Of a DNA stretch of 58,313 nt, positions 44,165 through 53,096 are shown piece by piece; within the stretch, counting starts at the first letter, position 1, and each line of letters opens with the position of its first letter. A program made the translations under genes and the position numbers. This stretch comes from a virus: positions 1 to 58,313 of the IMG/VR virus record IMGVR_UViG_3300029893_000008; one strand, 5' to 3'. Below the pieces are notes generated by a model. That model saw only the letters and a list, made by a program, of their open reading frames with translations. It was not told the origin of the DNA and did no database searches.

Positions 44165-44721
44165 TCTACCCTACCTTTTGTATTTATATCTACAAAAATT
44201 TCCTGTTTATTTTCTGGTATTTTGAAATATCGTGTCAACCAATAACTATGAAAATAACTTGTTGTACCCTCTCTTCTGTTTGGTGTTATAAAATTTATTC
44301 TTTTCTTTGGGGTAATTCTTGCTATGCCATCCATTTCTAAAACATTAATCAACCATTGACTATAATCAGCCGATATTAGAAAGGCAAAAGGCACATTATA
44401 TTCTAATGCTTTATAGACAAATTCCTTTTTTAGTGAATAGGGTGGATTAGTAATAATTACGAAATCTTTAATTTCAAAATCAATAGTTTCTTTGAGAAAA
44501 TCTATCTTATTTATATAATGTGAAATATCAGATTCAAAAACCTTAAAGCCATAATCAACTAAAACCTTACTTATATGCCCTTCCCCAGAAGAACACTCCC
44601 AGATAAAGTTACAACTTGGAATATAGGGAATTAAAATCTCCGTTGCATAATAAGGTGTTTTAAAATTATCCCTCGCTGTATATTGTTTTGGTTGAGAAAG
44701 TCGTGGTTTTTTAGATTTCAT
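44161..44721 (-). CDS. DNA adenine methyltransferase-like protein
   Basis: 186 residues with AAAGGGAAT. SAM-binding WECSSGEGHISKVL and catalytic NPPYSLKKEFV are in the order of gamma/alpha-type N6-adenine methylases. It is short and has no separate target domain. No restriction enzyme gene adjoins, so it may protect phage DNA from host restriction. Confidence 0.78.
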   Translation of the reverse strand: MKSKKPRLSQPKQYTARDNFKTPYYATEILIPYIPSCNFIWECSSGEGHISKVLVDYGFKVFESDISHYINKIDFLKETIDFEIKDFVIITNPPYSLKKEFVYKALEYNVPFAFLISADYSQWLINVLEMDGIARITPKKRINFITPNRREGTTSYFHSYWLTRYFKIPENKQEIFVDINTKGRVE

Positions 44722-44734
44722 TATATTCCCTTTT

Positions 44735-45049
44735 TTAAAACTTTCCTTCTGTTAACTTGATTCTTTTGATAATTTTTTTAACAGCCTTTTCTAAACTATT
44801 TGAATCATGTATAAGATACTTTTCGCTAGTATCATATTTATAATAAGCATACAATTTATCAGTACTTCTATCTATATAAAATTTAATATTATTATAAGAG
44901 ATAGTCCCATTCTCAAATTCAAAATCCGATACATCTATTCCTAGTTTAAAAAATCTGTCAAGTAATTCTTTATATTCTTGCTTAAACTCTTCTTCTACTT
45001 TTTGACTCATTTGAAATATAAAATATTTTCCATCAATTAATTCAGCCAC
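44735..45049 (-). CDS. hypothetical ~104-residue protein
   Basis: The frame is open from 45112, but its first 21 codons overlap the preceding gene; a GTG at 45049 with AGGAG about 10 bases upstream is the better start. A helical, Lys/Glu/Tyr-rich protein (KVEEEFKQEYKELLDRFF). No motif recognised. Start uncertain. Confidence 0.5.
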   Translation of the reverse strand: MAELIDGKYFIFQMSQKVEEEFKQEYKELLDRFFKLGIDVSDFEFENGTISYNNIKFYIDRSTDKLYAYYKYDTSEKYLIHDSNSLEKAVKKIIKRIKLTEGKF

Positions 45050-45062
45050 CTTTTTTATTCTC

Positions 45063-45878
45063 CTATTTTGTATTATTAATTTTTTCATCATAATTATCCA
45101 AACCAGATACAATACCAGTCCCAGAACATCTAGGACATGGTAAATAAGTAAAATATTCTTCTATAACTTTCTTCTTTTCTTCCAAGAAAGAATTTACTTT
45201 TTCAGCCAAATCAAATATGTCATTTCCTTCTATGGTTGGAATTTTAATTTCTAAAGAAGCCTGATTTCTGTTGTTTGAATAAATAGTTATAACATTACTT
45301 CTCTCATTAACAAATAAATTTTTAATATTTTTTTTATATAATAAATAAATATAATTTTTAAAATCACTTAATATACTGGTAGGGATAAGCCTACATCTAT
45401 TATAATATTCTAAACCAGCAGGGATATTTTTGGGGGTAGCCAAAATCTCATAATCAAAAAATATGTTTTCTGGATAGGGTTTATATTCCCCAATAAAAAC
45501 AAAATCAATTTCTTCTTTTGACCTTATTTCTTCTGTTTCAATTTTCATATTATAACTTTGAACTATTAAATTATTTTCCTCACAAAATTTAATCAAATCT
45601 TCTTTTGATAAAAATTCTTTTGGAAAATATGGATAAGAATTTTCTTTTAATTTATAGGCAATATTCTTTAATATCTCTTTTATTTGATAAATTTCTTTGG
45701 GTAGATTTCTAGTAATGATTGGTCTTTTAAAGAAATAAGTAGAATTTATATAAAGAAAATATTCTTCATTGTTTTCATCTACAATAACAAAATTACCACT
45801 TTTTAATTCTGAAAACCAAGAATAATATTGTCCCTCAAAAAATATAGTATATAAAGTACTATTATTCATTTTTTTCAT
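45063..45878 (-). CDS. hypothetical protein with C-terminal CxxCxGxG knuckle
   Basis: 271 residues. No enzyme motif in the body; the C-terminus holds CPRCSGTGIV, half of a DnaJ-type zinc finger. It starts inside the end of the RNA ligase gene (overlap 17 bases), so coupling suggests a related role, for example RNA binding. Two ATGs lie close together at the start; which one is used is unclear. Confidence 0.55.
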   Translation of the reverse strand: MKKMNNSTLYTIFFEGQYYSWFSELKSGNFVIVDENNEEYFLYINSTYFFKRPIITRNLPKEIYQIKEILKNIAYKLKENSYPYFPKEFLSKEDLIKFCEENNLIVQSYNMKIETEEIRSKEEIDFVFIGEYKPYPENIFFDYEILATPKNIPAGLEYYNRCRLIPTSILSDFKNYIYLLYKKNIKNLFVNERSNVITIYSNNRNQASLEIKIPTIEGNDIFDLAEKVNSFLEEKKKVIEEYFTYLPCPRCSGTGIVSGLDNYDEKINNTK

Positions 45879-46749
45879 AATCCTTATTTAGATATTCTTT
45901 ATACCATTCTGGAATACCTTTTGTAATTCCTTTATGTATTTTACCCCAAAAGTATTTAAAAAGCAAGTCCTTAATTGTTTCATTTTCCTCATTATAAACA
46001 TCTCTTGAAACTTCTTGCAATAACAGGGGAATATCTTTTGGTGTAAATGTTAACAAACCCAATTCTCTCAAGTGTTGAACAGCCTTTTCCCATCTTGCTT
46101 CTGTTCTAAATTGTTCTGCAATAATATTAACAACCTCTTTCTCTCCGCTTGCCCATTCTGTTTTGTGGACTTCTATAAATTCATCTCTAACCAGTTTTCC
46201 CATTGCTATATCGTTTGCTTGTGTAACTATATTGTAATTTTTTATAACAATGCCCTCTATTTGTCCACCCAAGATAGATTCTCCATCAAGGAATTTTCTC
46301 AATTCATCTATGCTATTTACTTCACCTTCAAAATAGAGGGGAACAGTTTCAAAATCTAATCGCTCAAATTCCATCTTTTTATCTATTGGAGATAAAAAAG
46401 TCCTATCTTCTAATTCAATGTCAAACCCAATAAAATTATGTTTTGGTGTTCTCTGATATTGCAATACATTATGTTTATTATTTGAAAGCACTTCCCCTCG
46501 ATATGTCCAATTTTCATTTAATTTATCTTTAATAGTAAGTATATAATCTATCGCTTTCCTAAATAACTTATCTCCCCCGTAAGCAGGGACAATAGCACCC
46601 CTACTCTTAAATATAATCTCATCTCCCGATTTTTTAAATGAAAACTGACTTCCATCTATTTTTTCTTCTACTATAATTTTTCCCTTTAACAAATCTTTCA
46701 TTAGAAAGTGGTCATATCGTACTACTTTTGGGTAACTTTTTATTTCCAT
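45862..46749 (-). CDS. RNA ligase, T4 Rnl2-like
   Basis: 295 residues with GGAG upstream. Nucleotidyltransferase motifs in order: I EEKIDGSQ (Lys30), Ia/II FKSRGAIV, III YRGEVLSN, IIIa NFIGFDIE, IV EGIVIK and V-like AMGKLVRDEF. It seals nicks in RNA or RNA-containing duplexes by adenylation. Phages use such ligases to repair tRNAs cleaved by host anticodon nucleases; this genome carries two tRNAs and a Ro60-like protein. Confidence 0.88.
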   Translation of the reverse strand: MEIKSYPKVVRYDHFLMKDLLKGKIIVEEKIDGSQFSFKKSGDEIIFKSRGAIVPAYGGDKLFRKAIDYILTIKDKLNENWTYRGEVLSNNKHNVLQYQRTPKHNFIGFDIELEDRTFLSPIDKKMEFERLDFETVPLYFEGEVNSIDELRKFLDGESILGGQIEGIVIKNYNIVTQANDIAMGKLVRDEFIEVHKTEWASGEKEVVNIIAEQFRTEARWEKAVQHLRELGLLTFTPKDIPLLLQEVSRDVYNEENETIKDLLFKYFWGKIHKGITKGIPEWYKEYLNKDYEKNE

Positions 46750-46768
46750 TTATAATACTCCAATCTAA

Positions 46769-47221
46769 TTACCTTCCTTCATTTAATTTTAACAAAAAAG
46801 TATTAAAAGACTTAAAAACTTCTTCTGTAATTTCTATATCTTCATCTGAAAATATGTCTAATATAAACCCTCTGCTTCCTGTATTAATAAATAAACAAAA
46901 ATATTTATCTTCTATTTTTCTCAACAAAATCCCATAAGTATCTTTTGAAATTTTACCCTGTAATAAAAAAATGAAATGCTTGCTTTTTACTATCTTTTTT
47001 CCTATTAAATAGTTTTCTAAATTTTTGTGTTTTTTTACTTCTTTTTCTAATAGATAATTAAGATAGTGTGGTAAAAGAATATTTTTTATATGCTCCAAAT
47101 CTTTTTTAAAATATTTTATAAGATACTCATTATAACCATGCTTTAAATAAAAATTATATCCAATGTCTTTTTTCTTTGGGATTGGGTAATATTTTTTTAT
47201 AAATTCATCCAATGTTATCAT
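46769..47221 (-). CDS. hypothetical ~150-residue basic protein
   Basis: Start taken at 47221 because GGGAG lies 6 bases upstream (the longer frame reaches back into the methyltransferase gene). Lys/Tyr-rich, with FCLFINTGSRGFILDIFSDED near the C-terminus. No family recognised. Confidence 0.6.
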   Translation of the reverse strand: MITLDEFIKKYYPIPKKKDIGYNFYLKHGYNEYLIKYFKKDLEHIKNILLPHYLNYLLEKEVKKHKNLENYLIGKKIVKSKHFIFLLQGKISKDTYGILLRKIEDKYFCLFINTGSRGFILDIFSDEDIEITEEVFKSFNTFLLKLNEGR

Positions 47222-47222
47222 T

Positions 47223-48563
47223 TTAATCTCCCAAAATTTTGATAGTTTCTTTTCCAAATATATCTACTACTTTAATTGCAATTATACCACATTTTTCTTT
47301 TGGAAATCCCTTATTTGAAACGATGGATAATACTTTTTTCTTTTTATCTGAAAAAATAATATCATCATAAGTAAAAAATTCACCATTATAATTGTAATCT
47401 ATTCCCCAAAATTCTATATATTCAAAGGGGTTTTCTTCAAAATAACTCTTAATATAATCTATATCTTTTTTAGAAACATTTTCATTAATCTTTGGAATAA
47501 ATTTATCTATTTTTATAAAAACTAAATTATCTTTTGCTTCTATACTACATTCCAAATAATGATTTTCTAAAATAGTGTCTAATAAATCTTCATTAATATA
47601 TGTATCTATATTTGTAGTATATTGATACATTCTCTTTCTTGTAACTTTAAAAGATGATATACTAGAATCACTTCCAATCCATCTTCTTTTTAATTTCTGT
47701 GCAACGGCTAAAGTTGTACCACTCCCACAAAATAAATCAGCAACAATCATGCTGGGCGTGCTACACGCCTGAACAATTTTTTCAATTAACTCATAAGGTT
47801 TTTCAGTATCGTACAGTCTCTCAGTCATTGAGTTGAATTTTATGTCCCATACATCGCTAGGCACCTTACCTTTCGGCATCTCTTTGCCGACCTGATAGCC
47901 TTTTGTGTATCGCCATTTGGTCATTCCACTTTCATAAGGTATCAAAATTTCATCTGCAAAAAAGTGATGTGATTTTGACATCGAATACCAAAAAATCGTA
48001 TCGTGTTTTCGAGCGAAACGTTCCTTTCCTCTAGCGCCTTGGTCATATGACCAAATAATCTCATTTTGAAAGTTATCTTTCCCAAAGATTTCATCCATCA
48101 GCATCTTGACATAATGCCCGATATGCCAATCCAAATGGACAAAAATACTGTCTATTTCTTTCAATAACTTGTGCATTAAGAATAATCTTTCATACATAAA
48201 TTGTAAATATTCATCAACTTTAAACTTATCAATATAAGAATTTACTGAAACAACTTTATCTCCCATCTTTATCTTTTCATAGAATTTATTACCAGTATTA
48301 TAAGGGGGGTCTATATATATCAAATCAATATTATCAACATACTTTTTTAAATTAATCAAAACATCTCTATTCTCTGAAAAAAATAGAAAATTCAAATTTG
48401 AATCATTATCTTTTTTTCTTAAAATTTCATGTTTTTTTAATTTATTATTAGGTGAAAAGTCAAAATTTGTCTTATTTCCATAAATATCATATTTACCTTT
48501 CCAAACTAATTCACATTCTCTATTATATAAAGGATGAGGATTATCTCTATCATAAACATTCAT
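47223..48563 (-). CDS. site-specific DNA methyltransferase (beta class, Mod-like)
   Basis: 446 residues from the ATG at 48563 (AAAGGGTG upstream). Catalytic motif IV IDPPYNTG precedes motif I LFCGSGTT, the beta-class order typical of type III Mod and related N6-adenine methylases. A further domain follows motif I. The central part (roughly 47750-48180 in the window) is much richer in GC than both ends. No restriction subunit is adjacent. Confidence 0.85.
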   Translation of the reverse strand: MNVYDRDNPHPLYNRECELVWKGKYDIYGNKTNFDFSPNNKLKKHEILRKKDNDSNLNFLFFSENRDVLINLKKYVDNIDLIYIDPPYNTGNKFYEKIKMGDKVVSVNSYIDKFKVDEYLQFMYERLFLMHKLLKEIDSIFVHLDWHIGHYVKMLMDEIFGKDNFQNEIIWSYDQGARGKERFARKHDTIFWYSMSKSHHFFADEILIPYESGMTKWRYTKGYQVGKEMPKGKVPSDVWDIKFNSMTERLYDTEKPYELIEKIVQACSTPSMIVADLFCGSGTTLAVAQKLKRRWIGSDSSISSFKVTRKRMYQYTTNIDTYINEDLLDTILENHYLECSIEAKDNLVFIKIDKFIPKINENVSKKDIDYIKSYFEENPFEYIEFWGIDYNYNGEFFTYDDIIFSDKKKKVLSIVSNKGFPKEKCGIIAIKVVDIFGKETIKILGD

Positions 48564-48568
48564 AAAAA

Positions 48569-48841
48569 TCACCCTTTATAATCTTCCTTCAAGAAAGAAT
48601 AAAGTTTCTTTAAATCTTCTTTCGTGAAAATCATATCCCAAAATACATATTCTTTTCCAAATAAAATAGCCCAAATCAATTTAATCTTATCCTTTAATAA
48701 ATTATAAAAAATTTTTTGTTGATATGAAGAATCTAAATAATGAGATAAATAATATAATTTTGCAGGAGTATCTCTTTCTAATTTCAAAAGAGAACATCCA
48801 CAAGAACAAGATAATAAAATAGTATTTTTATCTTCTCCCAT
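48569..48841 (-). CDS. hypothetical 90-residue protein
   Basis: Contains CSCGCS near the N-terminus and hydrophobic/aromatic helices. Its stop lies just before the methyltransferase start. A metal-binding or membrane-associated protein is possible; I do not recognise a family. Confidence 0.55.
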   Translation of the reverse strand: MGEDKNTILLSCSCGCSLLKLERDTPAKLYYLSHYLDSSYQQKIFYNLLKDKIKLIWAILFGKEYVFWDMIFTKEDLKKLYSFLKEDYKG

Positions 48842-48853
48842 TTTATAATTTCC

Positions 48854-49042
48854 TTATTCTAAATTAGTCAATTCAATCAAAAAATTTCTTAATTCTGTAA
48901 TCAATTTTACAATTGTGTTTGCATCCAAATCCATTAAGGTTTCCTTACCTTCTTTATCTGTGAACCAGATACCAGAAGTCATTCTATCTATTCTGATTTT
49001 AATATTGCAATCTTCACTTTTACAAGAACATTTGACTGTCAT
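48854..49042 (-). CDS. 62-residue Cys-rich N-terminus protein
   Basis: Begins MTVKCSCKSEDCNIKI (three Cys) followed by FTDKEGKETLMDLDANTIVK and a C-terminal helix. Starts 2 bases after the preceding methyltransferase. Small regulator or accessory protein; role unknown. Confidence 0.6.
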   Translation of the reverse strand: MTVKCSCKSEDCNIKIRIDRMTSGIWFTDKEGKETLMDLDANTIVKLITELRNFLIELTNLE

Positions 49043-49044
49043 TT

Positions 49045-49836
49045 TTAATCTCCATTATTGATTCTTTTCTGTGCCAATTCAAAATAATTCTGATTTATTT
49101 CAAATCCTATAAATTTTCTATTTAATAGTTTTGCAACTTTAACTGTAGTACCACTTCCTAGAAATGGGTCTAAAACTACATCATTTACATTACTCCAAGA
49201 TAAAATATGCTTTTCAACTAATTCTTCTGGAAATATGGCTGGGTGCTTATATGCAATTTTATCTTTTGTACTGCGCATATATCCAGTATTTATCCTCCAA
49301 ACATTATCTAAAATCCTGTATTCTTTTCCTTTTTCATATTTGAAAATAGAAGTATTTCCATTTTTCTTTCTATATGTACTGATTTCATTATTTTTTTTCT
49401 TCCATACAGTTTTTTGTCTTAGCAAATTTACTGTTCTGGGTTTTCCTTTACTTAAAACAAACATATACTCAAATTGCTGATAATACCTATTTCTAGGTGG
49501 AAAAGGATAAGAATTTTTATAATAAATCATTGTATCATGAACATTAAAACCTATTTCTTTAAAAAAAATACACTGTTTAAAAGAAGTCAAACTTTCAGAA
49601 CCATTTTTATCATAAGAATCACTAACTACCCAAACTAAAACACTACCCCTTTTTAATATTCTAAAAATTTCTTTTGCTATTTCTTCAAAATTAAAAGAAT
49701 AAAAACCATCATAATCTCTTAATCCGTCATAAGGGGGACTGGTTAAAACCATATCAATAGACTCATCATCTATTAACTTCATCCCTTCCAAACAATCCAT
49801 ATTATAAATCTTATTTATTTCTAATTTATTCATCAT
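49045..49836 (-). CDS. DNA methyltransferase, beta class (SPPY motif)
   Basis: 263 residues. Catalytic motif TSPPYDGLRDYDG precedes VLDPFLGSGTT. SPPY is typical of N4-cytosine methylases, but some N6-adenine enzymes also have it, so the base modified is not certain. NKIYNMDCLEGMKLI near the start is the usual opening. No cognate endonuclease is adjacent. Confidence 0.85.
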   Translation of the reverse strand: MMNKLEINKIYNMDCLEGMKLIDDESIDMVLTSPPYDGLRDYDGFYSFNFEEIAKEIFRILKRGSVLVWVVSDSYDKNGSESLTSFKQCIFFKEIGFNVHDTMIYYKNSYPFPPRNRYYQQFEYMFVLSKGKPRTVNLLRQKTVWKKKNNEISTYRKKNGNTSIFKYEKGKEYRILDNVWRINTGYMRSTKDKIAYKHPAIFPEELVEKHILSWSNVNDVVLDPFLGSGTTVKVAKLLNRKFIGFEINQNYFELAQKRINNGD

Positions 49837-49844
49837 TTTACCAC

Positions 49845-50330
49845 TTAAATATTTTTCTTAATATCCTTAATACTTACTTTAATTTCTTTATTACATACAG
49901 GGCAGTGAATTGATTCATTATAATTAGAAAATTTATTAATAATTTTTTGAAACCGCTCTTCTTCTGTAACATAAACAATTTCTCCACCCTTCTTACAAAG
50001 AACACCAATATTATCTAGCATATAAATAAAAAAATATAATTGCTCTTTCATATTAGGATTTTCTTCTATAAAAGCAAATACATTTTCATCTTTTTCTCTG
50101 TAAAAATCATTGTGTTCTTCTTCTAAATGAAAGTCTAACAAATGAATCAACTTATTTTTACACCTATATTTACAATAAGATTCATAAATCCTTTCAAAAG
50201 ATTCTTCTACTTTATCATCTAATACTAAATCTAATATACTTAAAGTTTCTACATCATCTGTAAAAATAGCATAAATTTTATCTTCTTGTGTGTTTTCAAA
50301 ATCTTCAAAATCAAAATTTATTTCTTCCAT
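49845..50330 (-). CDS. hypothetical acidic protein with zinc knuckle
   Basis: About 161 residues from the ATG at 50330 (an alternative ATG at 50345 overlaps the upstream gene). Acidic N-terminus (EEINFDFEDFENTQED), scattered Cys and His (HLLDFHLEEEH), and CPVCNKEIKVS near the end. Could be a metal-binding regulator. Family not recognised. Confidence 0.55.
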   Translation of the reverse strand: MEEINFDFEDFENTQEDKIYAIFTDDVETLSILDLVLDDKVEESFERIYESYCKYRCKNKLIHLLDFHLEEEHNDFYREKDENVFAFIEENPNMKEQLYFFIYMLDNIGVLCKKGGEIVYVTEEERFQKIINKFSNYNESIHCPVCNKEIKVSIKDIKKNI

Positions 50331-50331
50331 T

Positions 50332-51111
50332 TTATATAATCCCATACCATTCTATATAATCCCAATCTACAAATCTCTTTCTCATTACATTGATAGCATC
50401 TTCATTTGAATCAATCAAAATAAATTTATATTTTGTTGTACCACCTAAATCTAAACATGCCTGACCAGTAGTACCACTTCCAGCGAAGGCATCTAAAACT
50501 ACATCACCTTCTGGACAGGAAACCTTAATAATCCGTTTAATTATTTCAACTGGCTTTTGAGTAGGATAATTTACCCTTTCTTTTCCAGTAGTGTGAACAA
50601 TTGTATTCCACCAAACATCTGTATAAGTTTTACCACGCTCTCTTTTTTCTGGTGTAACTAAATTGGGTGCTAGATAAGGTAAACGCTCAACATTTTCATA
50701 ATTAAAATAATATTTTTTATTATTTTTTACATAGAACAAAATATTATCATGTTTTGCTGACCATTTCTTTTTACTCCTGCCCCCATAATCATACGCCCAA
50801 ATAATTTCATTCATAAAATTTTCAATTCCAAAAATTTCATCTATCATCACTTTGCAATAATGCACATATCTGTAATCAATGTGAAAATAGAAAGAACCTG
50901 TATCTTTTAAAATTCTATATAATTCTTCTACTCTTGCTCTCAAAAAATCAAGATATAAATCCAAACTTTGAAACTTATCCTTATAAGAATTTCCATGAAT
51001 TGATTGAATTTTACCTGTATTAAATGGGGGGTCTATATAAATTAAGTCAACAGATTCACTTTTTAGTGTTTTTAAAATGGAAAGATTTTCTCCAAAATAA
51101 ATATAATTCAT
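50332..51111 (-). CDS. DNA adenine methyltransferase, beta class
   Basis: 259 residues from the ATG at 51111 (GGAG upstream). Motif IV IDPPFNTG and motif I LDAFAGSGTT, with the conserved NEIIWAYDYGGRSK and HDNILFY blocks shared with the enzyme at 47223-48563. It is shorter than that paralogue, lacking its C-terminal extension. Third beta-class orphan methylase in the window. Confidence 0.87.
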   Translation of the reverse strand: MNYIYFGENLSILKTLKSESVDLIYIDPPFNTGKIQSIHGNSYKDKFQSLDLYLDFLRARVEELYRILKDTGSFYFHIDYRYVHYCKVMIDEIFGIENFMNEIIWAYDYGGRSKKKWSAKHDNILFYVKNNKKYYFNYENVERLPYLAPNLVTPEKRERGKTYTDVWWNTIVHTTGKERVNYPTQKPVEIIKRIIKVSCPEGDVVLDAFAGSGTTGQACLDLGGTTKYKFILIDSNEDAINVMRKRFVDWDYIEWYGII

Positions 51112-51305
51112 TCTCTTCTTCTCCATACTGCCCTTTTAATTGAACCATCATCCCGATATTCTACATCGTGCCACTTCTTTTTATTATAACTTATATCTAA
51201 ATTAGAAGTAAGAAATCCCATAATCAAAATAAGAAATAAGAAAAAAGAAACTCCACATCCTAAAATTGTAACTGTATCAAATAAAAATTGAGAAAAAGAA
51301 TACAT
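51108..51305 (-). CDS. 65-residue single-span membrane protein
   Basis: AAAGGAG before the ATG. One hydrophobic segment (ILGCGVSFFLFLILIMGFL) followed by a charged tail with Lys/Arg clusters. First gene after the promoter at 51348-51376, leading the methyltransferase cluster. Unknown function. Confidence 0.65.
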   Translation of the reverse strand: MYSFSQFLFDTVTILGCGVSFFLFLILIMGFLTSNLDISYNKKKWHDVEYRDDGSIKRAVWRRRE

Positions 51306-51347
51306 TTTAAATCTCCTTTTTTAGATTATAAAATAACTTACAATTAG

Positions 51348-51376
51348 ATTATATCATAATTTTTATTGAATGTCAA
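51348..51376 (-). promoter_or_regulatory. promoter of the methyltransferase cluster
   Basis: TTGACA (51376-51371), 17-base spacer, TATAAT (51353-51348). Lies directly behind the terminator of the Ro60-like gene. Confidence 0.87.
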
Positions 51377-51380
51377 TAGA

Positions 51381-51413
51381 AAAAAGGTAGTTATTTTAGG
51401 TAACTACCTTTTT
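51381..51413 (-). terminator. terminator of the Ro60-like gene
   Basis: On the minus strand a perfect 13-bp stem (core AAGGTAGTTA/TAACTACCTT) with a 7-base loop ends in a T-run. Only 4 bases separate it from the next -35 box. Confidence 0.9.
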
Positions 51414-51448
51414 CGTATAATTTTAACTGCACTTATTAATATGTACAG

Positions 51449-52921
51449 TTAATTTTTTACAAAAATGTCTTTATATCGTTCAGAATTGATAATATTTTTT
51501 ACAATAATTTCTGGTGTATATGTTTCCTGATTGAGAAAGCATTTTACAACCATTGGATTATATCCAGAAATTATAGCAACACCTTCTTCCTGTGCTGTTA
51601 CAGGGACATTTTTATAAGAATTTACATTCCACCAAATAACATTGGGTTTTGTATAACCATACTCTTCAAAACTATTAAGAACATATTGGACAGAATTATT
51701 ATTATTATTATCATAGTACGAGTCAAATTGCATATCGGATATAATTAAAAGTGTTTTTGGTATTTCAGAATCAGGAATTTTGTTATGAACTGCATGACGC
51801 AACATCAATTGCAATGTTTTTGCAATATTGGTATTGTATCCCCAATTAGAAGAAATAACTTTATACAATTTCTCAAACAAGTCTAAATTTTCATCAAGAA
51901 CGACAAATTCAGGGTTTCCACTAAATGTAACAAAAATAGAATTAAATTTACCCTTATTTCTTTCTGCAAAATAAATAGAAAGTCCTACTGAAACAGATAA
52001 AGGTACTAGTTTAGGAAAATACATTGAACCAGAAACATCACATATAGTTAATATACTATATTCTTTTCCTTCAAAAGCATCTCTTAAGTTTTCCCATTGT
52101 GCTTTTAGTGCTTGATTTCCTAAATCATTTTTAAATTCATCTTTCAATAAATAATCTTTATTCCAGCGTTCAATTTTTTGCAAGATAGACAGGATAATTT
52201 CATTAGGGTAAATTGCTTTTGTATTAATTTTTACAATACCCTTTGAAACATTCTCTAAAAACTTGCTAAAAAATTCACTAGCATTTTTAGAAAATGCACT
52301 ACGATATTTTTTCATAGCCAAAGAGGGTACATGAGAAAAATTAATTTCATTCCATTGTTTTTTGCACATCTGCTGTTCTACAACAACAGGTGTTTTGGAT
52401 AAAATTAACTTTCGATATTGTTTTGGAGAAACTTTTAAAAACTTTATAATTTTTAAAAAGGCTTTGTGATTTTTCTTCTTTTCTCTTGGAAGCCATTTCA
52501 AGCATAAGCCATTCCCAGAATCAATACCGTCTTTGATAACTTGCAGGGCTACTTCTTCTAACGGGGTGTTAAATAAGGAATATAAATCATCCCATCTCCC
52601 AAATTCAGGAATAAATTTTACCAGATGAGAAATTTTTTGAGGATATTTCTGTGAAATATAATTAATTAAGAATCGAAAGACATTTCTTCTACCAGCACCT
52701 TCTAAAATATCACGAACATAGAATAAAAGTTTAATTGTATCATTTTCATTAAAAGTCCAAGACTTTTCAAAAAAATTAATTAATCTTTCTCTATCGCTAT
52801 CTGTATATAACTCTGCTAATGGTGCAAAGTAAAACAAATCTACCAGAGGATTATTAGTAGAAGCGTTTGTAATATCTCCATTTTCAGTTAATGCAAAATT
52901 ATTAAAAGTATTTTTGAACAT
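51449..52921 (-). CDS. Ro60-like protein (DUF2828 type: helical repeats + vWA)
   Basis: 490 residues with AAGGAT before the ATG. Residues 20-280 are helical repeats with DUF2828/TROVE-type blocks (LLFYVRDILEGAGRRN, FIPEFGRWDDL, LKWLPREKK, VEQQMCKKQW, VPSLAMKKYRSAF). Residues ~287-490 form a vWA domain with a complete MIDAS: Asp295-x-Ser297-x-Ser299 (DVSGS), Thr364 and Asp396. Ro60 proteins of this build hold misfolded RNAs and Y RNAs in a ring. This gene stands alone between promoter (53097-53125) and terminator (51381-51413), behind a leader with two paired RNA hairpins. Confidence 0.85.
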   Translation of the reverse strand: MFKNTFNNFALTENGDITNASTNNPLVDLFYFAPLAELYTDSDRERLINFFEKSWTFNENDTIKLLFYVRDILEGAGRRNVFRFLINYISQKYPQKISHLVKFIPEFGRWDDLYSLFNTPLEEVALQVIKDGIDSGNGLCLKWLPREKKKNHKAFLKIIKFLKVSPKQYRKLILSKTPVVVEQQMCKKQWNEINFSHVPSLAMKKYRSAFSKNASEFFSKFLENVSKGIVKINTKAIYPNEIILSILQKIERWNKDYLLKDEFKNDLGNQALKAQWENLRDAFEGKEYSILTICDVSGSMYFPKLVPLSVSVGLSIYFAERNKGKFNSIFVTFSGNPEFVVLDENLDLFEKLYKVISSNWGYNTNIAKTLQLMLRHAVHNKIPDSEIPKTLLIISDMQFDSYYDNNNNNSVQYVLNSFEEYGYTKPNVIWWNVNSYKNVPVTAQEEGVAIISGYNPMVVKCFLNQETYTPEIIVKNIINSERYKDIFVKN

Positions 52922-52947
52922 TTTTTTTATCCTTTTTAAAAATATTC

Positions 52948-53016
52948 AGGCTTCCTTAATAAAAATTAGATTATATCATCTAAATCCTATTTTTTATTTT
53001 TTGCTGTTGGAAGCCT
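52948..53016 (-). ncRNA. leader hairpin B (candidate structured RNA)
   Basis: AGGCTTCC (53016-53009) pairs with GGAAGCCT (52955-52948), 8 bp closing a 53-base interior. The interior starts AACAGCAAAA and contains TGATATAA within a local 6-bp hairpin (TTAGAT/ATCTAA). It shares layout and loop motifs with hairpin A, while the stem differs by three compensated pairs. Lies between hairpin A and the Ro60-like start codon. Confidence 0.6.
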
Positions 53017-53025
53017 TTTTTGAAC

Positions 53026-53087
53026 AGGTTACTATATTTATATCATTTTCAAAATAAATATTAGTAAAATTTTGCTGTAAGTAACCT
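53026..53087 (-). ncRNA. leader hairpin A (candidate structured RNA)
   Basis: AGGTTACT (53087-53080) pairs with AGTAACCT (53033-53026), 8 bp closing a 46-base interior that begins TACAGCAAAA and contains TGATATAA. It begins about 3 bases after the predicted transcription start, so the transcript opens with this structure. A competing small hairpin (GTAAG-GTTA-CTTAC) overlaps its 5' arm. Confidence 0.6.
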
Positions 53088-53096
53088 TACATTTCT

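Noticed and set aside
51449-52921. Reading the vWA protein as a MoxR-associated or secreted vWA protein
   Set aside because: No signal peptide, no partner ATPase, and the N-terminal blocks fit DUF2828/TROVE-type repeats much better.
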